DNA of 64,000 nucleotides from Brasenia schreberi. Lineage: Eukaryota > Streptophyta > Magnoliopsida > Nymphaeales > Cabombaceae. Both the position numbers and the translations under genes were made by a program. The notes beneath the pieces were generated by a model. That model had not been told where the DNA came from. It did no database searches and saw only the letters and a program-made list of their open reading frames with translations. The stretch spans positions 14,405,001 through 14,469,000 of the forward strand of contig JAYKKT010000061.1 of the NCBI GenBank assembly GCA_036023115.1. Reading direction: 5' to 3'. Shown here piece by piece: positions 32,618 to 44,164 of this stretch. Numbering within the stretch: position 1 is the first letter of the stretch; each line of letters opens with the position of its first letter.

Positions 32618-32989
32618 GTTGTCCCCTCTAGGTTAATCACGAAGATGAGCACTTCTTTGGACCTCTCTAAATGCACATATTTTAAAGTCCTACACTCTTT
32701 CCCCCAGGTAGAGCACCTTTCATACCCATCGATCCAAATATCGTCATCTCTCTCATCTCCTGAGTAACCAAGTCTTGAAGCCTTATTGCCAAGCTTAGGA
32801 TCTCTTTTAAAGGCATCTTTGTCCTCTCCAAACCATAGTATTGGTTCTCATCTCCTCTAAAGACACCTTTCATGCCCATCAACCCGACCCAGTGATAGTA
32901 GAGATGGTCTTCATTATGGATTTCTCTTAAACCTTGGTTGTTCTATTTCACCATCAATTGAAGATGCTACTATCGGTTGATTCATGCTT
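32618..32989. other. Unidentified sequence next to the ARF pseudogene
   Basis: I do not recognise it. It contains two near-repeats of CACCTTTCATRCCCATC (about 32,716 and 32,866). A 66-codon minus-strand frame (32,882-32,682; LKEILSLAIRLQDLVTQEMREM) looks like a short helical segment but has no known match to me. Possibly more captured host sequence. Confidence 0.4.
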
Positions 32990-33431
32990 CACTCCATACA
33001 CAGCCTGTGCCACCAGTGGGTCTCTTGACAAAGGGAATGCAAGCCAAGCTTATCAATGATCTCAACAACATTCATTGCATTTAGGTCTTTGCTTATTCGC
33101 AAAGACTAGCCAAACAAAATCATGTAATTCATCCTCATTTAGCATCCCGTGAAGTTCATCCCTGGCTTCAACAACACGATCTCTTTCATTATTGTCGACA
33201 ACAAAAATAAGACCTTGTATGTTCTGTAAATAGTGCCTCCAGAAAGGCCTGATCTTATCCTGACCAACAACATCCCACAGGTGAAGTTGATTTTTTGTAC
33301 TCAATAGTCTCTACATTGAAATTGATAGTTGGGATAATCGTGACAATCTCTCCAAGATTCAACTTCTGCTTGTAAAGGTTCATGTTTTTGCTCGCAGTAT
33401 CGAGACCAACGATAAGAATCCCCATCTCTTC
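32990..33431 (-). pseudogene. ARF small GTPase pseudogene
   Basis: ADP-ribosylation factors are Ras-like GTPases that recruit coat proteins to Golgi membranes. On the minus strand the sequence covers about residues 17-160 of the ~181-residue family: [16 protein letters not shown] (P-loop, normally GLDAAGKT), [28 protein letters not shown] (switch I), [57 protein letters not shown], and after a frameshift [22 protein letters not shown]. Key residues are lost (P-loop Gly and Thr, second Gly of DVGGQ), and frameshifts fall after EYKK and within NKQD. The N-terminal myristoylated helix (MGLTFTKLFS type) and the C-terminal end are absent. No intron interrupts the fragment, which suggests a processed copy. 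A truncated second copy starts block 1 (29,203). Confidence 0.88.
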
Positions 33432-34098
33432 CCTAGACCATCTTCTAGATACTTGTACATATTCTCCAACCTATTCATTAGAAATTCCTCAGTTACCATC
33501 TTACATGGAGTCTCATCTTGATACACTATCATAGTTTGAGCTCACTTTGCCTAAGTGTCATCCCGATGGTCCACTCTCAAGTTCTAAACTCCACTCTTCG
33601 AGGCTTGACCAAGATTCTTCTCATGTAGAAGACTGTCTAAATCTCTACCTATTAAGTCTTTGTCTCCCACTATTGAGGTTTTGTCCCTAGATTTAGCGTG
33701 TCTAGACAAATCACTCCTCTATTCGTTCAGGATACCATCATCTCTACTATTGCTTTTGGTGTTACCATCACTACGGCTTAGAGCGAGCTTTAGTCCACTT
33801 GAGTCAATGGTCCCTTCATCTTCCAATCGCCCCTATTAACCCTACAATATTGTTAGCTCTACTAGTGGTCATACATGGACTTGAAAGTCCCCTCGACCTT
33901 GCCAAGGATGCACTCACTACATTAGACTTACCTGCTCAATATTCCTTAAGTGATGCCATCCTAAAATTGATCATCACTAATCTCCACTAAGACCCTACTA
34001 CTTCATAGGAGACCTTAGCTCAGTTGAACTAGGACAAACTCTTAAAGCTTGATATGTTGACATCAATGGCCACCATACATCCACTTACCCATTTGGGA
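33407..34098 (-). repeat. Duplicated block, copy 2
   Basis: Matches 29,203-29,890. Its left end overlaps the first codons of the ARF pseudogene; on the minus strand the block lies upstream of ARF, where exon 1 would be, but does not encode it. It ends CCACTTACCCATTTG, the point where copy 1 is cut by LTR C. Confidence 0.8.
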
Positions 34099-36165
34099 TG
34101 GATAGACCTAACTCCATTCTCTCCTTCTAAATCAGTCATCATGTTTCAGTAGATTGACCTTATCCTTCACCACTAAGCATATCTTCTCATGATCTGAATC
34201 TGCTATTGGAATCTCCACCTTCTAAGAGTCTACCCTCCAGTGTGTCATTATCCTTTCATTCAAAGGGTCCACTACTCCATTTACTCAATCTAGGGTAAGA
34301 CTTAGATCATCGTTTAGTTGTACCCACTAGGATAAACCTTGACCTTTCTTCAATCTCTCTTATTGGGACATACACATATGAGCCAATTCTCCTAGTTACC
34401 CTGTCTAGCTAAGTCTCTTATCTTCAGAGTAGACCATTAGACTCCATTCTATCCTTAGACCTATCCTTCTCTGATTCACCCACTTGGTTGTTGGGATACA
34501 ATGTTCCCTTAATTGATCTGACTTGTGCGATGGGTCCTTACCTATCCTTACCATTGTTCTCCTAGTCTCGGGCATACACCAACATACCATGTCCCTTAGG
34601 AACACACCTCTAATGCTTCCACACCTCCTGACCTTTCTTCTATATGCCACTAGGTGTGTCATATGATCCTACTTGGTCTTATATTTTATTATTCAAAAAT
34701 TCAAAAATAATCTGAAAACCAAAACCTAAAAAAAATAGAAAATAAAAAAGTATGTTAGTCTTCTTTTGTCTTTAGACTCCCCAGATTGTCTAGGACACCC
34801 TTATAGTCATTCTTCCTAAATTTGACCAAACCTTAGAGCATAAAGAAAAACCCTATACTTATAACTTAGTAGGAGGAAACTTCATAGAACTCATGCATTT
34901 GTATATACTCTTGCTCATGCATTATCTCTTGCATATGCATTTACATATATCTACAACTTACAATAGTTCATGCTTTCACCACTTTACCCATGCATATGTC
35001 ACGTTTCTTGTTTGTTCTTATATCATGCATGTGTTCATTCCTCATATCATGCATTGTTTTCTACATACATATCTCATGTCATTCCTTCCTATTCTACACC
35101 ATGTATGTTGGCCTTAGCATGTTTGTCCATTTTTGTATGCAATGAAATTCAAAGTAGGTGATCCATCATTTGATTGATTACATTACCTACTTGCTCATTG
35201 AGGTTGATGGTAGACTTGATCCAATAAATATCTAGTATTTCAAGAAATATTATCCATGATACCTATTGGATTTTGACTTGCATTTTAACTAACTAGTTTT
35301 CTATGGATGATAAGGTTATACCTCTTAAAAAGTCTAATGGTAGGGAATAGTCTGATGGTTGGAGGTATTATTTCTAAAATCTAATTTTATATGGATTATA
35401 AGATAGTATTTCCTAAAATAGGTTTCAAGGCAGGGATATGTGAGATGCTTCTAGTGTCGCTCACCTATGATTTAATCTCCTGGGACTGTTGTCTCCATGG
35501 TCAGGAGTACTATTCTTGATTCTAGTTTTGATATCTTGATTCACATATGTTGTTTGTGCCTTTTGGATTTGATTTTGAAAGTATGAGTTTTACTTTGTTT
35601 TGAAACACTTCAAATTAAATCCTTTTGAAAAAATCCTTTTCGCTTGATTTTCAGTTTCTTAAAAAATTTAGGAAATCATCATTATTTGTATTTTAGTGAT
35701 ATTTTCTTAATTTTTGAAAATAATAAATAATTTATCTTTGGGATATGTTAGCTTGTAGATTAGCTAGTATCTTCTTGATTTCATGTTGTGTGTTGTGGTG
35801 TTTGTACTCAATGTAATAGATTTTCAAGCCTCTATCACACATCCTTGCTTTCGTAATGTATTTTGATATATTTATTTTATGTATGTACTAAAATGTTATA
35901 TTTTTACAAAAGTGAAAAGCTAAAAGAAATAAAAAAAGAAAAAAGAAAGTTAAAAAAAGAAAAAGGGAAAGAAAAAAGGAAAAGAGAAAGGAAAATGAAG
36001 AAAAGTAAAGAAAAAGAGAAAGAAAATTAATATTCTATTTTTGAGTTATCATTCTTTATACACCCCAGACAACTCCAGACAATTCAGAAGGGATCGAGTA
36101 AGTCTTCTTGTATGTCTTTTTGTATTTGAGAAATATTGTATCTTTTATATATATATTCAGCCTTG
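34099..36165. other. Anonymous AT-rich sequence
   Basis: No supported gene. It contains a CATGCAT-rich stretch (34,890-35,060), many TTTTGAAA-type words, and a purine tract of AAAGAAAAAG type (about 35,925-36,030). It may be the body of element E, whose 3' end is at 39,980, but I see no pol motif. Confidence 0.5.
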
Positions 36166-36170
36166 AGATC

Positions 36171-36852
36171 TAATGTGGGCATTAGTGAGAATAAAGAAGG
36201 TATCAACTTGGAATTGAATACAAGCAAGTCTAACTCCAGCAATGAACAACAACCACATTGAATCAACTAGCCTCTTACCCATTCTTGGGCTCGACGCCAA
36301 GAGAAAGCACACATCCCAACCATCACTCATGCCATGTAGCACTGAGATGGAGAGCCTAGACAAGTGGCATCTCACTCTAATAACAACCTAACAATTAGTT
36401 TTTGTCTATTGGCAAATTGGGCAACAACTTAATTGTTAGTGTGGGCAATTTGTTTACTCGTTGATTGGGCAACAACATTAACTCTTGCCTTCTCTTTCAT
36501 TGGCTAGTTAAGGAGGCCTGTTCCAGCTATAAAATCACCATCACAAGATTTGTAAGGCACCTTTTGTATCTCTATCAAGTGAAATATGAGTTTCTATTTG
36601 CTGATAAAGTCCTTCAATAAGGCTTTTGGTTTGTTTTCTTCTCTCAACTCATCAACTAGGTTGTGGCTTTGGAGTGCATCAATGTTGGTTGTTTATTCTT
36701 ACTTTCACTTCTCCTCTCATCTATTGTTCATGTTTCATCTTCCCTTAGTTTACTAGGTTCATTCTATTTATCTTTCTCGACTGTAGTGGAGAATTCATAG
36801 AATGCTACAAAATGTTGCAGCCATAATCCTAACAACCGTTTGATTCGCATCA
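36171..36852 (+). repeat. 5' LTR of element D
   Basis: 682 bp. TATA-like GCTATAAAAT at 36,536-36,545. Its 3' part carries the TTCATTCTATTTATC...TCTCGACTGTAGTGG segment shared with the other LTR. Confidence 0.9.
36536..36545 (+). promoter_or_regulatory. TATA box, D 5' LTR
   Basis: GCTATAAAAT; the same sequence is at 37,901-37,910 in the 3' LTR. Confidence 0.6.
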
Positions 36853-36854
36853 TT

Positions 36855-36871
36855 TGGTTCTTTTATTGAGA
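36855..36871 (+). other. Primer binding site of element D
   Basis: TGGTTCTTTTATTGAGA, two bases after the LTR. It matches the G site TGGTGCTTTCATTGAGA at 15 of 17 positions. Confidence 0.7.
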
Positions 36872-37484
36872 TCCTATGCATTGCAAAAGCGATCTCTTCA
36901 CAAGGTCAGTTTAATACTTTTCATTTTGTCATATTATTCCCATCCTCTCTTTGAGACCTAGTTTATTCCCTAAACAGTAAGACTATTCTATTTCATTACT
37001 TTCATCAACCCCTTCCCCCATACATTGTTATCATTTCGCTCTACTCAAATCTCTTTCCTTACTATTCTTATCCGTCATCTCACCTTAAACCTGTGGTACC
37101 ATTTCAATCCTAGTCCTACAATGCCTACCTCTAATGCATTGGGTTTCCATCGACTTCTGACTGCTCCTAATCCAATGGAAGGTGAAGCGTTGTCCCTTTA
37201 AGACACCATTTGCAATAAAATTAACCAATAACAAGAATAGATGTAGAAGAAATTACAAGAGATATTTCAAATTTTTGATAGGATCATTTGAAGACAACAA
37301 GGCAAGCATCATGTAATAACTAGTATTCATCCCATCGAAAGAAAGTATATTGAAGAATCTATGCATATGTATACTTGAAGTCAATCCACCAAATGTTACA
37401 TTTGTTTTAGATATGAACTGGTTGAACTAGTTTAAAAACTAGCAGCCAACACGATTCCAACTATTTAAATATTGCAACCCTTGT

Positions 37485-37712
37485 ATGCAACTACTCAAGA
37501 CACTTAGATTTGAGGACAAATCTTTTCTTTCACCTAGAGGAAATGATGCGAGCATCAATGAGGATAAAGAAGGCAGCAACTTGGAACTGAATACAAGTAA
37601 GTCTAACTCCACCAATGAACAAAAGCCACACTACATTAATCGACCTATTACCCGTTCTTGGTCCCGATGCCAAGAGGAAGCACACATCCAATCCATCACT
37701 CACACAACCTAG
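37485..37712 (+). pseudogene. C-terminal end of a gypsy polyprotein, reading into the D 3' LTR
   Basis: An open frame of 75 codons: LRFEDKSFLSPRGNDASINEDKEGSN...HYINRPITRSWSRCQEEAHIQ. The L-R-x-E/D-K-x-x-x-P-R-G-N-D end just before the LTR and the P-I-T-R-S motif inside the LTR are typical for gypsy elements whose pol frame overlaps the 3' LTR. The rest of pol is deleted. No catalytic part remains. Confidence 0.65.
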
Positions 37713-38230
37713 CACTCAGATGGAGATCCTTGACAAGTGGCATCTCACTCCAACAACTACCTAACAACTAGTTTTTGTCTACTTGCTAATTGGGCGGTAG
37801 CCTAATTGTTAGTCTTGGGTAATTTGTTTATTGGTTCATTGGGTGACAATATTAACTCTTGCCTTCTTTTTCATTGGCTAGTTGAGGAGGCCTGTTTCTA
37901 GCTATAAAATAACCATCACAAGATCTGTAAGGCACCTTTTGTATCTCTATCAAGTGAAATACGAGTTTCCATTCGCTTCTCAAGTCCTTCAATAAGGATT
38001 GTGGTGTGTTTCCTCCTCTCCCAACTGATCAACTAGGCTATGGCATTGGAGTGCAAGACTGCTAGTTGTTCACTCTTGCTTTCACCTCTCTTCTCACCTG
38101 CTATTCTTGTTTCATCCTTCCCCGATTTATCAGGTTCATTCTCTTTATCCATCCCGACTATGGCGGAGAATTCTTGTAAGAATAGAAACCGTTGTTACGA
38201 GAACGCCTAACAACCGTTTGGTTCACATCA
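37544..38230 (+). repeat. 3' LTR of element D
   Basis: 687 bp, partner of 36,171-36,852, with many scattered differences by eye, so D is old. TATA box at 37,901-37,910. Confidence 0.9.
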
Positions 38231-38235
38231 AGATC

Positions 38236-39965
38236 TTATTGCATATGAGGAGAGATCCATGCTTCATCTGAATTTAAGAGTCCGAGCCTTTCAATCTATC
38301 TATGGGTCATTGGATGGTTATTTTCGAGATTTTGAAAATTAAGATTTTGATCACTAAAATTGGTTGTCTTCTTCCTCTATTAGTACAAGCTCCCAATCAA
38401 GTGAGAATATTTTTTTGAATTTTATTTGAAGTGGTCCATTCAAAGAAAGGTTGTTTTTTGAAAATACTTTTATGATTTTTTAAAACCAGCATGAGCCATA
38501 ATCACCCATAAAGAATTGACTTGCATGATTGTTCTTGCCTTAGAACCTAATTTTTTTTCTAGTATGTGTAAAGAGTCTTTTTCTTTCCTTTGGCTTATAC
38601 TAGAGTGCATTATCTCCATTTTGATGGGCATCTTTTATCCCATCGATGTTGAGATCGTACACTTCATTACATCATGACATATATCTAGTGACATCCATGA
38701 TGCATCACATGGTATAAATGCATTTTTTTTATAAGAGTTAAGTCTCGTTCTCCTTTGGCATTAGGTTTGAAGTCTTTCCTCTATCATGCTAGAGGCATTT
38801 TCACTTGACTTTCTCTTATGTGATAGTTTCTTATTGTACATGAAGGTTTTCTAAACCTATTTTGGGTTCTCTTCATCCGAGCCAAATTTTTTTCCTTGAC
38901 TTCTCTTTCACTCTATGCATCACTCTTATCCATACCTTCATTTTGCTCCCACCTCATTCTACATTTGTTCTATCTTTGCATTGCTTTATTGATGTTTCCA
39001 CTAACATGCTTTTATGGTTTTTATAGATCTTTACTGTTTTGTACTTTGATAAATAATTTCTTTTAGGCCTTCTCCTTCTAAGATATATTTACTTGATCTT
39101 GCTAGAGATCTTTTGTGTTTGCAAAATTAGCAAAGGACTCAAAAGTGCATCATCCTTTTCAAATTAACCCCGTTATGCTCTTTGGAGGAAGATGTCATCT
39201 CACAAACACCTCTAATTCAATTTGGTAGACATATAGCTGTAGTTGTTGTCCCACTAGCTATCATTGTACTCTTTGGAGAAAATGATTAAAAGATAGGCAT
39301 AAAAGGTTAAGACTTGCGTGATAAATAGAGGACACTTCAGAAAGGACTCAAGTTCTTCATATTTATGTCTTGAGGATGCTTGAAAAGGGACTCAAGGATG
39401 ACTAAATATGTGCCTATAGTCACAACACAATGATGAAAAAAGCAATGCATTACCAATAACTTATCCTCTTGATAAAATTTTGTGCTTCAAGATTCAAGTA
39501 TCATTCTGTGATATTTTAAAAATTAATTAGTTTGAAATCAGTTTTATGGTTCTCTCAGAAAGTCAAAGAATATCAATTTTTAGAGAACCCCAATTGGTTT
39601 TCCAAGGAATATGATTTTAAGGTCATATTTTTTATTTGATTTGGAAAGAAAAATTTTCTTAGTCGACATAAAAGTGTCTTTTTGAAAATTAGCAATCTTT
39701 CACTTATTATAAAAAATCCTTGTCTTGCACTTCGTCACATATATAGTTCGTGGTATGTCCCACAACAAGATACATCTTTGACCTTGGTTCAGCCTGAATG
39801 GACCCCATGAAATCTCCATACAAAAAGAGAAAAATGATTTTTCATGCCACGTTTCATAAAAGATTCTAGGTTTTTCAAGTAAAAGTTTATATCAAGATCT
39901 TTGAAGTAAGTCAAATTTTGGCGTTTACTTGTTCACCATCAACCAAGTCTTATCTTGATTGATGC
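38236..39965 (+). other. Non-coding sequence leading to the 3' LTR of element E
   Basis: No supported gene. AT-rich, with words such as TTTTGAAAAT typical for 3' regions of the Tat-type elements here. It ends in a polypurine tract and an LTR start, so it is best read as the 3' untranslated part of a plus-strand element. Confidence 0.5.
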
Positions 39966-39979
39966 CAAAGAGGGGCATT
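39966..39979 (+). other. Polypurine tract of element E
   Basis: CAAAGAGGGGCATT, then TGTAAACAC. The same tract as in A, on the plus strand. Confidence 0.75.
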
Positions 39980-40611
39980 TGTAAACACATAAAAAATTTC
40001 TTAAGAAAAATATGTTTTACATAATAAAGCTAGTTTTAGAGTTTCAAATTTTAAAATAGGTGAAGTGACAATGGATCTTGGATCATAGGGTCCAGGTATG
40101 CTTTACAATGAATCAAATCAAATGAGGATGTTGATCCAGGAGTATATTCAAAAAAAGAATAAAAGGGAACGAAAAGCTACAACATCCACTTTCTTTATTC
40201 AGAAGAGTTTGTCAGTAAAGAGAATTCCAACAAAAACAAAAATATCTAAATTGTTTCCAGCCATTATGAAAAGCCATGGATACAAATTACATATATATGC
40301 TATATACACACATATACATGTCTAGGAATAAAATATATATTTATATAAACATGAATTAATTGAAGAATTAATCAATATATATCTTACGTATAAAATATAT
40401 ATATTTATGTAACATAAGTCTTATATATATAACACTAGGTAAGTATGCACATATATATGTATTTATATGTAGTATCATAAAATATATACATATTAACCAT
40501 ATATATATTTGTGTAATGGAGGCCATATTTATATAACACTAGGTAAGTATGTATATATATGTAGTGTCATAAAATATAAGTATTTACATTAGATATATAT
40601 CGATATGTGTG
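39980..40611 (+). repeat. LTR E, first part
   Basis: Starts TGTAAACACATAAAAAATTTC. It becomes a run of TATATATTTA-type repeats (40,280-40,600). Interrupted by element G (with F), and continues at 55,509. The last 2 bases of this interval are the G LTR start duplicated by the F insertion. Confidence 0.65.
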
Positions 40612-42094
40612 TGTAAGATACGAAAATTCCCAACTCCTGGTTTACAAGACCAGAAATGAGTCTTTTCGAGTTTACGTCGTTTTTAAGGGCATGCCAACTA
40701 GCTTACTCAAACTAGCGAAGCTTTTGAAATATATCTGACTTTTAAAAGGCAATTGTGAGTAAGCGGGATCTTTTCACTTGAAACCTTCTTGAACTGATGC
40801 TCAAGGGTCAGTTTCAGCGCTTAAAAAACTTCAATTTCAAACAAACATGAACCCTTTTGAGAAAAAGCAAGTATTTTGACGATTGTTTGTCTAAGTTGTA
40901 GTTTTTATTACGGGGTTGTTTGTATCCAAGTCTTTGAGCTTTTAGCTATCTTAGGCCGGATGTGTGTGCTTCAAGTGGCCTAGATTTAGCGAGTTTGGGT
41001 GTAGTTTCGGAGTTTGCTCTTTGAAAATACGCAAATACAAGGATGCACGAACTCTCTTCGGGTTTTGATATGATGTGAGCTAGGCTCAAATTGAAAGCAA
41101 CTCACACACACAGCTTAAAGTAAATACCCAAAATGTAAGTGCAACTCACGCAGCTGAAAGGGAAATACCCGAACCATAAAAGCAACTCACACGACTTGAA
41201 TGTAAATTACGAAAGGGAGATATACTTATATTAAGAGCGGTAAGGCTCAATGCACGCGTGTGTGAGTGTAGAATTGAAATGACAAACTCACACGACTTGA
41301 ATTGAACTTGCTGAAATTGAAATATAAGTATATAAGAATAGAAAGGCTCAATGTGTTCGTGTGTGTTGTGTATAAATGGAAAGACAACTCACACGACTTG
41401 AATTGAACCACCCAAAATGTAAATACGTACACAACTAAACGTAAAACTCACGCAGCTGAAAGTATATAGATACTCTATCTTATGGGCAACGAAGGCCCAA
41501 AATGTGCGTGAGAGTGTAGAGCAAGTGCTAGAGTGCTCTTGTGTGCAAGTGTGGAAGCTTAAATGACAAACTCACATGACTTGAATGTAAATCCCACGCA
41601 GCTGAAAGTATATAGAAATATGCTATTTCTTATGAGCAACAAAGGCTCAAAAGGTGCATGAGATTATGGAGCAAATGCTCACGTACTTCTTGGGTGCGAG
41701 TGTGAAATTTAAATGACAAACTCACACGACAAGAATTTAACAACCCGGAATTGAAATTGCACGGCTTTTACTAAAGTCTTTTGAGTAAGAGCGAAGGCTC
41801 AATGTGTGTGCAATAGTGTGCAACTAAGAGCGAAAAGGCTCAAGTACATGTGGGTGTCTTGTATACGAGATAAGAGCTAAGGCTCAAGTGTACGTGTGTG
41901 CTTGTGTAAAGCACCAATATTACATCTCGGGGGGAGACCACGCTCCATTATTACAACCCCGTATCAAAATTGAATTGAATATAAGAGGAGTAAGGTAAAA
42001 ACTGAATTTTAAACACTTACAATGATTCAACTTTTCTCTCCAATCCACTCGTGCTTGGGCTTGTGGTCCACCTTGGCAGTCAAGAGGGGCCTCC

Positions 42095-42264
42095 ATTCAT
42101 TAGATAGAGAAGATCGCCAAGATTTCGTGATCCGCTGCCGAACGCCGAACCTATTCCAACAGCTCGGATTCGGATCGTGGGGATCGCCGGAATACTTCCT
42201 ATCAACAGATACTCGGTATATCAATATCGATTAGATCCGAGATCTGTTATTGAATTGCTCATTC
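42095..42264. other. Foreign 170-bp insert in LTR F, possibly organellar DNA
   Basis: Breaks the F sequence between GGGGCCTCC and CTAAGTAGGC, which are adjacent in A and P. Its composition differs from everything around it (balanced bases, GGATCGCCGGAATACTTCC, ATCGATATTGATATACC on the minus strand). There is no target duplication, only CC/CCT microhomology. Style and mode fit insertion of plastid or mitochondrial DNA by end joining, but I cannot prove the origin. Confidence 0.45.
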
Positions 42265-43098
42265 CTAAGTAGGCTTGAGTGACGTGAGTTTGTTGGTTCG
42301 GGTGTGCTTGGGGACACGCCGGACACTTAGGCTTAGTTAGGGCTTATGAGAGAGCTCACGGCAAAAGGGTGTGTTAGGCATGGGCTAGCTAAGGGTGAGT
42401 CACGGGCTAGATGGGGCACGGTTTAGGGTGTGGCTGGCCCTAAGGGGAAGGTCACAACCTAGATAGGGGTGGTCTTAAGGTAAGGCAAGCAGGTAGGTCA
42501 GTGTTGCAATGGGTATGGCAGGCAGGCGTTGAAGGCAGCCGGGGCGTGTCAAGGCGCAGCAGGGCACGGGGCGCTGGGCGCGTAGTAGGGCACAGGGCGC
42601 AGAAGGGGTGCCACAACAGGGCGCAGCAGGGGCGCCACAACAGGGCACGGCAAAGGTGCCACAACAGGGCATGGCAGGGGCGCGCAGGGCGGCGCTAGGG
42701 CGCACGACTGGGCCAAGTAGTGTCTAGGGTGGCTTTGGGGTTGGTTTAGGTTAGGTTGAGTCGGTTTAGGTGGTTTTAGGCTAGGTTTTGGGTTAGTTAG
42801 GGTGAGGTTTAATGAAGTGGCTTAGGTGATTAGGCTAGGTTTAGTCAAACCTAGGCTAAGTTTAGGGTGGGATTAGGAGCCTACCTCTTGGAGCCGGTCC
42901 TTCTTGGTTGAGCCCATGTCCACGCCTTGGTTGCAGCCTTCCTTGGTCGAGCCCACCTTGGTTGCAGCCCTTGTCTAGACCCACTTAGCCAACATGGCTT
43001 GAACCCACCTCACCCTTGAGCCAACATGGCTAGGTTTATCTCTCACTCTCTCTCCTCCCAAGCATTTCATGTGTAACATTTTGGGGACCCCCTCACCT

Positions 43099-43108
43099 CT
43101 ATTTATAG
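43099..43108 (-). promoter_or_regulatory. TATA box of solo LTR F
   Basis: CTATAAATAG on the minus strand; the ATCCAA array is at 43,125-43,330. Confidence 0.78.
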
Positions 43109-43866
43109 GCAAATGAGGTGGGTCTTGGATATGGGTTTTGGATTTGGGTCTTGGAATCCATATCCAATCCAAACACTATTTGGGTCTGGATCTCAGATCT
43201 TGGATATTTTAGATCCAGATCTGACCCAAATATTTAGTTGGTTTTGGATCTCGGATATTTTGGATCCAGATCCAATCCAAACACTATTTGGATTTGGATC
43301 TGGATATTTGGGTCTAAATCCAATCCAAATTTCTTTTCTTCAGTCCTTCTTAGCGTCTTTCAAGACGGACGGTTTGTGTGGGCCCTGGCTTCATCAGCGC
43401 TCCATCTTGTGCTGGGTTTTCCCCAACTTTGTCGTCTAAACTCCTTCTCACCTTTCTAGACTTCATTTCTGTTCATTTTTATCGTTTCTGGTGTGGATTT
43501 CTGTTGCTTGGGTGGATGCTCTTGGCTTGGCTCTTTGGTGTTCCGGGCTTATAGTCTGCTTTGGGCCTGGGCCTTCCTTTTGCCTTTTGAACCTGGCTTT
43601 TATCAGGTTAGGGTGCTTTCTTTGGACTTCTGTACCTAATTTTGAGGCTGCTTTTGAATTCAAGCTTCACCTGTTGGATTTTTGGCTTTTACAAAATTGG
43701 GACTTGGCCCATATATGAGAAATTCAACTTGAACGGGGTTTAAACCAAAATTTCAAGCCTTTACAACTCCTAGGTTTTTTGAAAACTCCAGAATCTGGTT
43801 TTGAAATGAATTTCCAAACCAGGTGTTTGCTTTTGAAATTCATTTTATTTTGGGGTGTTTACAGTG

Positions 43867-44146
43867 TGTTATGGGGTTTGCATTCACAATAATATGGATG
43901 CCCCATCTATTTGTTGATTGAACTGTTTTAGTTTAACTAGGCTTAGAAAATTTTAGTAGAATTAAAAGCTAGTTAGTCAGAGCTTGTCACTAGAAGATGC
44001 CTCATATAGCTCAACTTGTGTAACTGAGTTAGTGACATTTTTTACTCATACTCACTCCTCTTATCAATCAAAACTGCTTCTGATTGTGGCGAGCTCTTCC
44101 TCTCTTCCCCTACAAACTCCTAATGTTCTGAGTTGAAAGTACATCA
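43867..44146 (+). repeat. 5' LTR of element G (internally deleted)
   Basis: 280 bp, TGTTATGGGG... to ...GTACATCA. Compared with the 3' LTR it lacks about 190 bp in the middle, including the TATA-like sequence. F is inserted after its first two bases. Confidence 0.82.
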
Positions 44147-44147
44147 T

Positions 44148-44164
44148 TGGTGCTTTCATTGAGA
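44148..44164 (+). other. Primer binding site of element G
   Basis: TGGTGCTTTCATTGAGA, one base after the 5' LTR; a primer-site type common in plant gypsy elements. Confidence 0.8.

Larger units (their letters stand above)
36171..38230 (+). mobile_element. Element D: short gypsy derivative with two LTRs
   Basis: Complete 2,060-bp insertion with the 5-bp target duplication AGATC (36,166-36,170 and 38,231-38,235). LTRs 36,171-36,852 and 37,544-38,230 begin TAATGTGGGC / TGATGCGAGC and end TCGCATCA / TTCACATCA, so the terminal inverted repeat is TGATGCGA...TCGCATCA. The 691-bp interior keeps a primer site and the last codons of a gypsy pol, everything between being deleted. The primer site is the same type as in G, so it probably moved with enzymes of a G-like element. 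Confidence 0.92.
40612..43863 (-). repeat. Solo LTR F
   Basis: 3,252 bp, TGTAAGATACG... to ...GGGGTGTTTACA, flanked by the perfect target duplication GTGTG (40,607-40,611 and 43,864-43,868). Same modular layout as A: U5 hairpin (about 40,697-40,716), GAGC-GCTC repeats (41,230-41,900), GGCGC block, TATA box, ATCCAA array. It carries a foreign ~170-bp insert (42,095-42,264). It landed two bases inside the 5' LTR of G. Confidence 0.93.

Noticed and set aside
34405..34662. 85-codon minus-strand frame
   Set aside because: No recognisable motif, biased codons or conserved neighbour; expected by chance in this length of DNA.
34893..35161. Small His/Leu-rich frames in a CATGCAT-rich stretch
   Set aside because: Low-complexity sequence gives rise to them; no domain or gene context.
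42027..42234. 70- and 65-codon frames across the foreign insert in LTR F
   Set aside because: They cross the insert boundary at 42,095, so they cannot be native genes of either part.
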